A DNA stretch of 64,000 nt from Glandiceps talaboti. Lineage: Eukaryota; Hemichordata; Enteropneusta; Spengelidae. Below, piece by piece: positions 30,604-60,121 of the stretch (its first letter is position 1; each line of letters opens with the position of its first letter). Position numbers and translations under genes: made by a program. Under the pieces are notes generated by a model that was given only the letters and a program-made list of their open reading frames with translations, was not told where the DNA came from and searched no databases. Where the stretch lies: assembly GCF_964340395.1 (NCBI RefSeq), contig NC_135559.1:7130759-7194758 (forward strand), given 5' to 3'.

Positions 30604-31080
30604 TATCTTATATGGTATTTTCGCTCGTCTACATCGTATATAGGGAACATTTGTTTTAAAACTTTCGTTTTAATCACGGTTACAACTTCAAAACACAGAC
30701 AAGAGTTTATCATGTTTCTTTCCTAGAGCCAAAGTGACACTGTCTTCAAATTTAGGGTACACATTTCATTATAATTGTCACGAGCTTATAATTAATCATA
30801 ATTACATGCAGTGTAATTGACATAAATTAACGGACTTATATGAAATACTTGAATGTAAAATAACGATATGTCTTAAAGAACTGACAGGCCGTTTTTACTG
30901 TTTCTAAATGTCCCGTCTTTTTGATGCTATATTTTTTCGATATACCCGCATGGGAAGGATTTGAAAAAACCACATCCAGACTACTATCTTGAAGGGCCAC
31001 TCGGATAGATAATGATCTAAAGTGTTCAAACTATTGCTTACTAATAAGCTAATATATGGAATGTTTGTCTTGACCTCCTG

Positions 31081-31082
<2 letters not shown>

Positions 31083-31157
<75 letters not shown>
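31083..31157. repeat. GT and AT microsatellite
   Basis: (GT)n then (AT)n, followed by an ATT/AAT-rich tract, between genes A and B. Confidence 0.95.
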
Positions 31158-31161
<4 letters not shown>

Positions 31162-32419
31162 TTATTAATATTATTATTATTAATAATAATGTATAAATAA
31201 ACATAGAGAACGCCATACTTCGGCAGTTTTCGCAAAACGCTTGATGCTTTCGAGTGTTTTAGACCAACAGACCAACACAAAGTACGGTCATTTCAAGGAC
31301 ACACACTTAATTTGTATGCTCCCAAGGGAGTTGAGGAAGTAGAAAGGCCCGCTGTGCTGCCATTGATCCGTGCCAACGGTAATAATTGTGAGAGCCTTGA
31401 GGTCTCAAGAGGAAAGGCGCATTACGAAACTAGGATGTCATTTGAACATTTCTTGGAGCTTTTAAGAGTTGAAAAGTCAAGTAAATATGTCAAATCTAAA
31501 TACCTGACGAGCTTGATTGTTTTAACAATTACGCTGTGTAAATGTTATGTAATTTCAAAAAATTAAAAACACAAGATCTTCATACGCGAAGTCAGTGACT
31601 AAATTTTAAAAACAGACGTTAAAAGAGTTGAATTTAAGAGTTGCGTTGCTTTGCGTTGAATTGAGCTGTATTGAGATGGGCTGATTTGAGTTTAGTTGCG
31701 TTGAGGTGAATCGAATCGAATCAAATCGGAAAATGATGTAGGGTTTAAAGCACCAAAAAGTCATCTTTACGAAAATTATATTTTTCCGCTACCATAATTC
31801 TATTTTACTATGACTTTCCCGAATTGTAAAGTTTCTTGACTGATGAGCATATAGATGTCCTAAATAGGCATGCTACTAAACATATATTATCTTTTGTGCC
31901 ATTCACTTTATTACATTTATATTATATTATCATTGTTGTTCTTGTAGTATCAATCAGATTTTCTGAAGACAGTACACTCCATCAGTGACTGTGTATGGCC
32001 TTTTCTACTTGAAATTGGAAAGCGGATAGCCAGGACATAACGTTGGGGAATGATCAAATATTATTCCAAATGATAACGATGAATATGAATATAGTGATGA
32101 TTTGTTAACATTTATGAACGTAAAGGAGCACTGTAACTTAGTGTAACTCAAGAGTTAAACCAGTAAATACAGATTAAGACAGGACAAATTATAAATGCTA
32201 TAGACTTGCATTAGTATATGTAAATTTTAGCTTACCTCGATATGGTGGGGTATTTCCATTGGCTACCTAAACGTTCAAAATTGCTACGTAATAAGTCATC
32301 AATAATACCGCCTACATGTTCTAGGTTGTTGCATACTCAGAATAAGCTAACTGTAGCTAAGTGGACTGAGCACATACGAATAATCGCAATTGCAGAAGAA
32401 TCCTACATTCTGTATACAG

Positions 32420-49078
<16,659 letters not shown>

Positions 49079-49097
49079 AACATTAACTGTGGGCATA

Positions 49098-49103
49098 AAT
49101 AAA
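49098..49103 (+). promoter_or_regulatory. Polyadenylation signal of gene B
   Basis: AATAAA begins 20 bases after the gene B stop codon, implying a very short 3' UTR if used. Confidence 0.55.
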
Positions 49104-49859
49104 AGTGTAACTGAACATGCATGTACATCATTCACATTATTCGAATTCTGTGATGAACTTTTGAAAACCGTGTAGAGAAACAGATTATAATGACTAAATA
49201 CTGATGTTTTTTTACCTATGTCTTTTATATCGTGTGATACTATTTGTTGAACTGTCGTTATTTAATAACAAAGAGTGTACCACTCTGCATGAGTTAAAGT
49301 CCTACACCATAAAATGTTTAACTTTAGTACAAACTGTACACAACTTTGTTTTGAGATTTTAGCAAGAACCTAAAGTGTAGAACAGATTGTAGTGGAATGT
49401 TGAAGGTTTAATATATAAAACAATACAAAATACATAGCTAAGTATGTCCTAGAACGTATTTTTACATAGTTAAGTGGTATTCGAACAGGGATATTTTCTA
49501 CACCTTTGCCAACCATTTCATGGGGCACATCATACATTTACAATCTTTTTATCAGTATACAACTTTAGTAGATAATTTTACTATGACGTCATGTACTTTT
49601 GTGTACTTAGATGTGATATTTTCCAATACATATTTATTTGTAAAGAAAACATAAAGCAATTTATATTGTGAAAATGAGGCAAGGAAGAGACTTGTAACCT
49701 TGTCGTTTGTAGTACCTTCTTGCAGTGTCTGTGTGTATGCATGTGTGTACGTGGCATTTTTTTGACCTTCGTAGAAGATTCACCTCAAATACTAGTAGTT
49801 TGTTGAAAATATAAATTGTACCACAAATCATTCAATTAAAATCAAAATTAAAATACATC

Positions 49860-49864
<5 letters not shown>

Positions 49865-49910
<46 letters not shown>
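49865..49910. repeat. AT microsatellite
   Basis: In the region between gene B and remnant C. Confidence 0.9.
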
Positions 49911-49912
<2 letters not shown>

Positions 49913-51410
49913 TCTAGAGGTACCAACTAATTTCAATAACTCTAGGTGACCAATCTTTACTGATGGCCCGTTCTTTATTTAATTTGTGTACGCTGTATTA
50001 CACTTATGCGTACACACCACTTTAAATATAAGATCTGGCAAAATAAACAATTAAACTTACAGGAAAACTCAAAACATCATACTTAGCTAGAAAGCGTCTG
50101 ACTGAATACTGCATAAACTTATAAAATGCACATGGTTAGCTATATAGACTGGACACAGTACAATGTCAACACTGTTATCTCAACTGATTACAGTTCCTAT
50201 ATGAACATATTACTTGAGATTGACTTACCATTTCCGATTAGTGAAGTCCCAGCCATTTCTCAGGTATCCACCACAACATGGCACACCAGATTTGGCAGTG
50301 AGGGCTAAAATGTGTGACATGGCCACTGGTTGAATGAAGCAGTTAATGAAATGTTTGTGAAAGAACTCTAAGATGTCGAAAACCGAGTATTACAGTAGTG
50401 GTTTGGCATGTTTTGATTACTGGTAGTCGCTAATAAAATAGTATTGTGGGAACAACATAGAGAATAATGAGTGGTAACGTATTGTCTGCTGTCTTTATGC
50501 TACAATATGCTACTAGTACTAATCTGGCCCTAGCTTCCTACCAACAAATGGCTCGTGAACAGTACGCCTAGTATATGGCTCAGCGCTGTATACTGACATA
50601 TTGTCTACAATACCGAACATAAGTCAGATATGCAGTCCTAGCTTGTATCATTCAGCATAATCCTACTTACAGATGGAGTATTTCGGGACTCGATTCAAGT
50701 AATTCTGCCACAATCACGTCCAGTGCATCGTCTGCAAGCAGGACTACATTCAGCATGACACTGATTTAGATACAAATCGGTGTTTCGTACCAATAAACAC
50801 TCTATACAGGCTAGTTTTCAAGCACAATAGTTTCTACAGTTATGAAAAACAAATAATAATGTTATACTACCTCGTGGGTCTTTTAGTGGGCACATAAATA
50901 TTGGCCACAACTTCCTTACTTCATACGTGTTCGTTCGTAACAAAAATGGCGCTGCCTACTTACGTGCACTAGTCCTTGTATTACTACACGATTTATAAAA
51001 GGGAATACAGGCAATATATACTAAATACCAATCTGACTGTCTCAAAAACTACATCGATATCACAAACCGACCCTAAACGAGGTACGAAATGTCACTAAAA
51101 GTCAAATATCAAAGACTACTTTAATATATTACCATGGTACTATGTTTAGGTGCGTCAGGACACCTTTCTTTACAGGCTGTGGGGTACGGTTTCCCAGAGC
51201 ACTGATTCATGGGAACAAAAGAGATAGGCTGAGTGTCAATATAAAAATATAGTGTCGGATTATTTTACGCCATCACTATATACCCCCTTATTGTCAATAA
51301 AACACAGTTTCCGATATTTAAAAATTGGTCAAACAACCTTTGGGTAGACATTACTAACTCATGAATAATGCTGAAGTCACTGATAGAGGGCGCTTTAGAT
51401 GGAAATGTGC

Positions 51411-51674
51411 TTGCGTGCGTGCGTACATACATACATACATACATACATACATACATACATACATACATACATGTATACATACATACATACATACATACAT
51501 GCATACATACATACATACACACATATACATACACACACATACATACATACATACATACATACATACACACACACATACATACATACATACATACATACAT
51601 ACATACATACATACATACATACATACATACATACATACATACATACATACATACATACATACATACATACATAC
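51411..51674. repeat. Long ACAT microsatellite
   Basis: About 260 bp of ACAT with a few CACA variants. Confidence 0.95.
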
Positions 51675-52258
51675 TGGGTGCCATGTTTTATTAGATACAC
51701 TGAAATTAGATAAAGATGTAAGCAAGACAATTACGTTTATTGAAAAATCTGTTGGGGCTGGTGGTGCACTTTTGGGTGTGTATGCATTCGTTTCCCATCT
51801 ATCGAAAAAGAATATCATTAACAATTCGAAAATGAATTACCCTAGACGTCAGCCATTGGAAGGAATACTTTTGTCTTTTGCCTTTGAATAAGAAGCCTCG
51901 TGTCCCTGCATCTGTGCTAAATAACAACTACAACTAACCATTACCTTAGTGGATTGTAACCCTTTGTTTGGAAGGAAAGCTGATAGAGATGATATAAATT
52001 ATTAAAAATAAATGGCATCGTTTATTTGTGACAAACTATTTCATCTTTCTCCCGTCCAAGTTAATCTTCTTCAAAATAAATGCAATTGTCAGAAAATTCA
52101 ACTAGGATATACAGACAGGTTATACATAATTAATATTCCGGTTGTCGCAAATTGTGTCTCTTGCTCTTTATTTTCCTCTTGCGGGGAAGACCAAAGGCCC
52201 TGTATATGTTCTACAATTATTAGTATAATTAATCATTTCATCCATCTGCGTTTGAACT

Positions 52259-52311
52259 GATTAATTAATTAATTAATTAATCAATTAATTAATTAATTTA
52301 TTAATTAAACA
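52259..52311. repeat. AATT microsatellite
   Basis: (TTAA)n-type tract, self-complementary. Confidence 0.9.
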
Positions 52312-52789
52312 ATTTGTAAACTTTTGTTGCCAAGGACAAATGACTGGGACGATTTTAATCAACGGACAAAGAACGAACAGAATTTTTATTCGTGTCATGT
52401 AATTTGAACTTTTCTAAGACCAATATTATTTGTCTTATTCACCTGAGATATGTACTTTATCGCCAAAACATAGCAATGCCTGAAAAATAAATGATAAGAT
52501 TTTTATGACCATTTATTCGAAAGGAGGGACAAGGGGATAGAGGGTGAGACAAAGGGGTTTGGGATGAAAGAGAAGGACAGACAGTTGATTTCACTGATAG
52601 ATTGGTAACTGAATGTCTCTGAGATTTTTGATTGGCTACTAATCAACTGTTAGCACTCGCGATACATTATTGCTGAAGGTTTGACATCCTGTATGTTTTC
52701 ACATCCACATTGAAAACATATTCATTCCGTTTTCTGGGCAACCAAAGGAACACAGATGACTACGAACGTTTCTGTCTGTGCTGAAAACA

Positions 52790-53080
52790 ATGGGGGGAAA
52801 AGAAACGCAGAACTCTAGAGCAGTTGTTTTACAAACTGAAACGGAGAGACAAAGTCTATTTTAACAGACTTTGCTACAACGACAATGGCACATGGATTGG
52901 CTCGCATTGCTGAGGTGTCATATAAGACTTCAAGATCTCTTTGGGTAGCCTTAGTTTTGTTTGCTTTAGGGGCTTTTAGGGGCTATTATTGTACTTTTAA
53001 ATACCATAAGGGGTCTGTCGATTCATTCACAGTTGGCCAAGGATGGAGCTTTTATGAAGATGAGGTTTCAGAGTATGGCT
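52790..53080 (+). pseudogene. Remnant C: decayed first exon of a fourth channel copy
   Basis: The segment encoding SRAVVLQTETERQS resembles the RAIVFPSRKGS part of gene B exon 1. After a frame change comes DFATTTMAHGLARI, the His-Gly region, then TSRSLWVALVLFALGAF, a shortened TM1. The second half of TM1 and the exon end (AQVGLL...INVK in A and B) are missing, and no further exons follow on this strand. It reads + and faces the 3' end of gene D. I read it as a leftover of a tandem copy removed by deletion or inversion. Confidence 0.7.
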
Positions 53081-53524
53081 AAAACTTGACATGAAGGACT
53101 ACAGCTAATATAAATCAAGCAGAAAAGATGTGAAGATTTTATTATACATGTAAATGTCAAAGTATCCTGATAGACGAGTACAGTAGTAAAGATTCCTATT
53201 AAATGTACATAAAGGTTTCCTGTTTACTCTAACAAAAACAAAGCAGAAATATACTATAACAATATTTTATCAACACAAACAACATGATAAAATCAAGTAG
53301 CTGTAAGTCATCCATCAATTACGTAATTGTAAAGACTGACTTAAAATATTACTATATTAACGATTTAAAAATTTAAAAATTGTATTCAAATGTTCACATG
53401 AAATTCGACAATGTGTGTATAATTTTACCTGTCACTTAGAAAAGGTTTTAATATTTAATTTTTCATAAAACAATGTATCAAATTCAAAATTGTTGAATGT
53501 GGTTAAAGTTGAATTCTTAAGGTA

Positions 53525-53530
53525 TTTATT
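53525..53530 (-). promoter_or_regulatory. Polyadenylation signal of gene D
   Basis: TTTATT on the plus strand (AATAAA on the minus) lies about 25 bases past the gene D stop. The close spacing matches gene B. Confidence 0.5.
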
Positions 53531-53554
53531 CGTATTACATCCACATGTCATTAT

Positions 53555-53876
53555 TCAGACAAGGGGATGTACTTGATTTTTTCTTTTCTTCCACAGTCCT
53601 TTCATTATTTCGATGATGAATCTGGCGATTTCACAAACTGTTATCAGTGACAGTCCGATATACAAGCCAAGTGTTCCTCCTATGTCACTTAACAAGTCTG
53701 CCCACTGAAAAAAAGAAATGCAAAGTGTGTATTCCAATGATGTTTAATTTACTGACATGAGATGTCTATTGAATAATGATAATGAATGTATCTCTACGAC
53801 GATCTTAAATTTTCGTTTATAACCGTACATAGTATATTCTTTGTCATACACAAAGTCTCACTGTCTCTCTCCTCTA

Positions 53877-53933
<57 letters not shown>

Positions 53934-54777
53934 TTCGCTATCTATCTATCTATCTATCTATCTATCTGTCTCTCTCCATCTCGTATTTGGAGATGGCGCG
54001 ATACTTTGTGACTTACTGTGTAGGCTGGATGTTCCGATGTGTACTCGTAATTCAGTGTTTCAAAGTATACCTCAAGTCGCACAAGGTTTGACCTGTCGGG
54101 GAAATTATGTATATCAAAAATTCAGCGTGACAAAGTAACTAAAATGATATAGATATTAGGAATTGCATTCTACAAGACGGTTAGTACAATCCATTTTTAT
54201 TAATAGTATTTCCTATTCAATACATACAAAAATATATTAGAATTGATCACTATGAAACCTAGCTAGCACGAGCAACACCTTCCGATCTACTTTTTGTGTT
54301 GTTTTTTCTTATAATGTTTTGAATAAAACCCCAAAATAGATTAGAAAGTGTTGAACAGGACATTGAAGTCAAATCAAGTTCACTACCTTGCCGACTGCAT
54401 ATCATTCAGTGTTCTTGTCTTGGGATTTTTGGTCTTGATGAATTTCAGCAGGTTATTCTAAGAAATGGAAGATATTAGAAATAAGGGCAAATACTCTACA
54501 ATGTCAGCGAATGTGTTATCACCACCTCAGCTACCTTTTTAGTGCATATCCTACCAAAACAGCAGCTAAACTAAACACCTGTAAAGAAATCACACCTTAT
54601 TTTTCTTGCCAATCTTCTTGAGACTTGCCATGATTGATGCAACTTGTTTACATACACACACACACCCGCACACACACATACACATATACACATACACACA
54701 TACACACGCCACACACGCCACACTCACACAGAAAGGCAGCTGCAGACACCGACACCGACACATAAACACACACATAC

Positions 54778-54875
<98 letters not shown>

Positions 54876-56475
54876 GGGTCTCTTTGCCAATTGATAACAG
54901 TAAAGTGATTTCTATGCACGTCTCAGGCAAAGATCCATTTCCCCCAGTAAGAAGTGTTGGAAAGACAAACGTTACATCTATCACTAATCTTTTAAATTAT
55001 ATGCATTAACTTAAACTTACCAGATAGACATTTGATGGCCACTGTGATTGCGAAATTGTCATTGCATACCGTTCCTCCCTTGAAATACAAATGGACAGAG
55101 TATTAAAATCAAAAGTTCTCTTTACCTTCTACTGAGATCGCTGATACAAGCTACTAGTATATGAAGTTTACCTATTACACTGTTAATGTGTAGTAGCCTT
55201 GACTAGCTAATAGGGATTCTATATATAGAATACCGTGCGTTGTTACAGTACCCTTAGTATAGTAGCCCCTAATTACTAGAAGGTCTACATATTTACACCC
55301 TGAAATAAGGTTTTGGGGCTTTACAAGGTTCGTTTGTTTTTTATTTAAAACATTCGTTATCTTCCATATTGTCACATCTATCTGACATTGTTATACATCT
55401 CGTTGGAGATTACTGTTCACTCTCTCTGTTTGATACAATACATATAAACCCATCAGAAACTACACATTCTATACTTTCAAGAGCGTTAGTGACTTGAATC
55501 AACATGTCATCATCCATAAATCAACAACGCACTTAAACATTGGCGCCCGTATGGCTATGTCTAGTGACAGTACGTTTAGTTAATCTGCAATGTAGTGCAC
55601 AAACTTTTCAAAGCATTATGAATTAAATGTGTATCATACCAACTGCAAGAATCCTTACCAGAAAGGCAGCTATTACATTTATACTAAATATGTCATGGTG
55701 ACAACATTTTGGTGATCTCAAATAATTCGAAAAACAAACTAACAAAATTTCTCTATTCATATTCAAACTCAAGCTCCTCTGCGACCCAGTACGCGTTGTG
55801 TTGATATGATTTGCTCCTACATATATTAAAGGTTTAGTCTGTATAATGTATTACGTATGGACTTACTCACAACGTGGAGGGCAATCACATGACAACCTAT
55901 CTGATTGTTGGAAATAGTGGATCAGCTGACGACATATTACTAATAAAAAAGAAAGACATATCATTGGCAATAATTTTATTATAGGCCATTGGTCAATGTG
56001 GGCATTGGTCATTATTTCAATGTGGGCATTGGTCATTATTTCAATGTGGGTATTGGTCATTATTTCAATGTGGGCATTGGTCATTATTTCAACGTGGGCA
56101 TTGGTCATTATTTCAGTGTGGGCATTGGTCATTATTTCAATGTGGGCATTGGACTTGTATTCAATAAACTCCATTGATTATCACTTCAATGTAGGCCATT
56201 GTTATGATTTGAATATTGGCCACTGGTAATCACTTCGATGTTTGCCAATGTTATCATTTCAATATATGTTGGACATTGGTCATTATTTCAAACAGTTGAA
56301 TATTAAAGCAAAGCAAAATTACACGATTCATTGTTTCTGCGTTTAAATCGGGAGACTTATTTGGTTACTATTTGTGTCTCTAAAAACCAACTGACGTATA
56401 GTACTATTGGATTACAAATATGTACAAGCATTTATTATTGTGAGTCATTGGTTGGTTGGTTGGTTGGTTGGTTGG

Positions 56476-56514
<39 letters not shown>

Positions 56515-59500
56515 GATGGATGGGTGGATGGATGGATGGTTGGATGGATGGATGGATCGATGGACAGATACATTATTTTGAACTGACCTTGGGTTGTATT
56601 CAGATATCGACATGGAGGTATTTCCTCACTCCCAGTATCAGTACAGCCGCAATATTTCGCTAACATGTGCTGGAAGTAAGCTTTCTCACACATCTGGAGA
56701 TTTAAAATTATTAAAGATTGTTTATGTAAAACCATCTTTACAATAAACAGAGTCGTCCTAGTTACAAAACAGAAGTGTTCCAAACATATATCTTATGATA
56801 CATTGACTATTTTTATTACATTGTTATGTGTCCTGAAAATATTAAATGTCTTTTCTTTCGTGCATACTCAAGGCAGATAGTTGTGGATCACAAGCGTGTT
56901 GTGTAAAGTTAGCGCAACTTTTGGACAAAATCCGGGAACATTGTAAGCTTTGTTAGCCAAAGTGTGTTATGATGTGTTTGATCATTGTTCTTTGTTGTTG
57001 AAAATATTTCTAATTCACATGAGTAAAATTGCCTTACCAGCACTGAGTACGTGTGATTCCTGGCACCACTGAAATACTTCTCGTCGTGTGCATCTACTTG
57101 ACCTTTGGTACAATGCCCATATGGAGGTTGTTCACGATCCATCTTTGTCTACAAAGGGAACAACAGTTTATTATACCATACTCAAGCCAAGTCATTGTCC
57201 TGGAACAGGAAAGTATGGATTATATACTTTGGTCGTTCTACGCCACGACACCCTGTGTCTAAGTCAATGGTTTTGTGGCGTCAGAAATATGGGTCAAAAC
57301 TTTTCAAATCGTCATTACCTTCCCTAATTTTCATAAATTATGCTTGAAGAGGTATAATTATATTATTCCCCCAAATTTTACTTCATTCAGCAGGAAATTC
57401 TCGTGACCACGAGTTTGTCACTACTCGCATCCTCTATAACTCATAGTAATAATGTACCCGTACACAGCAGTAGTGCTGCATCACTGAATTTCAGTCAAGC
57501 AGCAGTCCTGAATTGCAGTTCCACAGCAGCACTATCCCTATTTGTTTAGTCAGAGTCCATCAATCTGGTTTGGCTGCCTGGGGTCATGGTAATTGGAGAA
57601 AGTAACTGAGCCACACTCAATACTATAGGTGGTAAAGATTATATTCCTAGCGGAAAAGACATAACGATAAACCCACCTCTATGAGGGACACTGACGTCAC
57701 TGTTCCGGGTTTGGCATAAAAACCACTTTCTACTGGAAAAGGCATGGTGTTTTGTGGTGCTATTGCTACAACAGCAGCTGAGTCCTGTCCATACACACTT
57801 AGGTATTCACTTTGCTCAGTGAAAAGTGTCAACGACAAACCTGTCCAAATAAAAGAAAAGAAACAACAATTTAGAAACTGTAGCATTATATAGAAAATGT
57901 TGGTGTTATGAATTCAATTGAATCGCAACGTATTGCATCGTATCGAATTTGAATCCGAATCGAATCGAATCGAATCACAGCGAATTTCAATTTGAATTGA
58001 ATTAAATGTGAAGTGAATTGAATTTGAATTGAAAGGAATTTAAATTTCGAGTCACCTATTCGTCCAACTTTTTGCATATGAACATCACAAAATTAGACTT
58101 AATGGATCAAATATTTGACCTATGATAAAACAATGATTCATAAAGTATACTTATCTCTTTAAGACACAATTGTAACATGTATATGTATTACATCCTTCAA
58201 GGACCAGGAAGAATGCGGGGGTGTAATACAAACAGTTCATAAATATATCCTCAATATCGCAAAAGTTGTGAATTAAGAGTCTTTCTCATGAGTGAATGTC
58301 AATTTCTATTTATAGGGGCACACCACTTTAGGACATTTCCAGGACGGCTCCTTTTATGGTGATGTTTTACCAATGTTCATCATACATTTGTATCCCATTT
58401 CCTATTTTCATATATACACTCGCATTATATTAATATTCAAACCAGACCATAGTGATATGAAAGTGGTATGATAAATGAAATATGCCTCTATCTATACTTT
58501 TATGAAGTTATCATTGGTAACTTTTCCCATTTGGAATTAGACAGTAAAACATCGTTTTCTAAAAGAGGTAATATTCAGTTTCCTCAACTTAGTACACCGT
58601 ATGTGCCTCAGAAAGAAAAAGTGGCCAAATTACTTCAAACAAGAGCGACAATAGAGTTTCAATTAGATATGGTGTTTATTTTTACATCTTACACAAGTTT
58701 GTTTTGGTACAAATTACATACATAACACAAACTACCGATGCTGGTAGTGCACAATAACATAAAAATGATCAGATGTTATTTAACTTTGAATACAAACACC
58801 AGTGTCGGATAAGACAAGAAAGACACAAACACAAAACTATTTGTATTCAAAATGAGATTAAATGTAACATGTCATGCGTATTATCTCTGTCTGTATTTTG
58901 TTTGTGTAATTTTGGTAACAAAAAACATTGGGGGAGACGTTACAAACACCATGTCTGCCATTTGAAACTGTATACAAAACCTTTCTTGATAGATAGTGAA
59001 CGGTTAGACTATGGAGTTCCTTTGTTCTTGAAAACACCAACCCGTTTTATTTTAACTCAGTCGTGTTCAGCTGACCACCACAAACATGAAGGTAGAGTCA
59101 ACTTGCGATAGTTTTGAATTATAAAGAACAAAGAAAGTGGTCCCGAAATATACCGACACGTGTATTGTATTTCCAATTGGCAATCGAACGTTTTAGCGTC
59201 ATGTGTTTCATATATGCTAATAGATTCGTCTTACCGTGTCCTGATCCCGTTCCTTTTGAATACAAGGTTTTGTCTCCAGCGTGGGAGTTGAATTGGAAAC
59301 AATTTCCATACTTTTTATCCGGCAATATCGTAAAATCTTCCCTGTGGACGAAAAGTAGTTATACTATGATATAGCAAGCAGTAAGAGTTCTTCTCTGCAC
59401 GATATTTACTACACCAATCCGAGACTACGTACGTACAATAATGGAGGAGGTATGCCCTTTCGAAGAGAGAATGCGTAATAAGTACTACGTGCATTCAACC

Positions 59501-60121
59501 TGCTTGCGATAGTCACATGAACATAGATGTAGACAAACTGAAGCTTGCCTTGGGTCAAAATTCGTTCCCTTCACGGCTAAGTTCACACCCTTAACTATTT
59601 AGGTAACTGCTTTTGGAATATTGTGACATACTCGTATGTAGTGTGAGCTCTGGAGGAGGACAAACTCACCTGCTGCTAATTCTCTGGATTAAATATGACG
59701 TGGAAGAAGGGCCATACAGGAAGCTTATCGTGTTTAGCGATGCACTAGGATTGGTGCAAAGGACTAATTCTGCTTCGTCGGACATAATTAACTCGCTATA
59801 CTGACAACAGTTAAAAGTGTTATGGGGCCTACCTAGGGTCGCAGTCTTCACCAGAATAAGTGCACTGTAAAATGAAGTCTTCGGCTTGATGTCCAAGGTC
59901 AATCATTTCCCTTCTTCTGAGTTTCAAGACATCACCAAGAAGAGCATAATCAGGTGATCTACTGAATGATTTAAACCTAATCCAGTCTGGAGGATCCTCG
60001 CCTTTCACACGTCCAAATCCATGTTCTTTATATATATTGTTTCTAAAGTATTCATAGACTTCCTTATTTGCCGAAATATCAAGATATGGGTGGTACCATC
60101 CCGGCGGAAATGCATCGTTGT
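53555..60121 (-). CDS. Gene D exons 14-23: channel ectodomain core, TM2 and tail
   Basis: Landmarks on the minus strand are [109 protein letters not shown] and [19 protein letters not shown]. Exon 14 is two codons shorter than in A and B and is preceded by repeated CAG acceptors. Confidence 0.92.

Larger units (their letters stand above)
27126..32419. other. Intergenic region between genes A and B
   Basis: It contains the likely gene A 3' UTR, two small tandem duplications, AT and GT repeats and MITE copy 3. The open frames at 27267-27518 and 31312-31566 match nothing I recognise and have no partner near the paralogues. Confidence 0.6.
49104..52789. other. Intergenic region between gene B and remnant C
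   Basis: AT-rich sequence with AT and ACAT microsatellites. No exons of the channel family were found here on either strand, so the rest of copy C is missing rather than hidden in this stretch. Confidence 0.55.

Noticed and set aside
31312-31566. Open frame of 84 codons between A and B
   Set aside because: No recognisable motif, splice partner or paralogous copy. AT-rich background easily gives this length.
32390-32419. Alternative upstream start for gene B at 32390
   Set aside because: In frame, but the extra ten residues have no match in gene A, whose start aligns with 32420.
55863-56174. Minus-strand frame with NAHIEIMT repeats ahead of gene D exon 19
   Set aside because: The clear acceptor at 55940 and the paralogues show the repeat part is intron.
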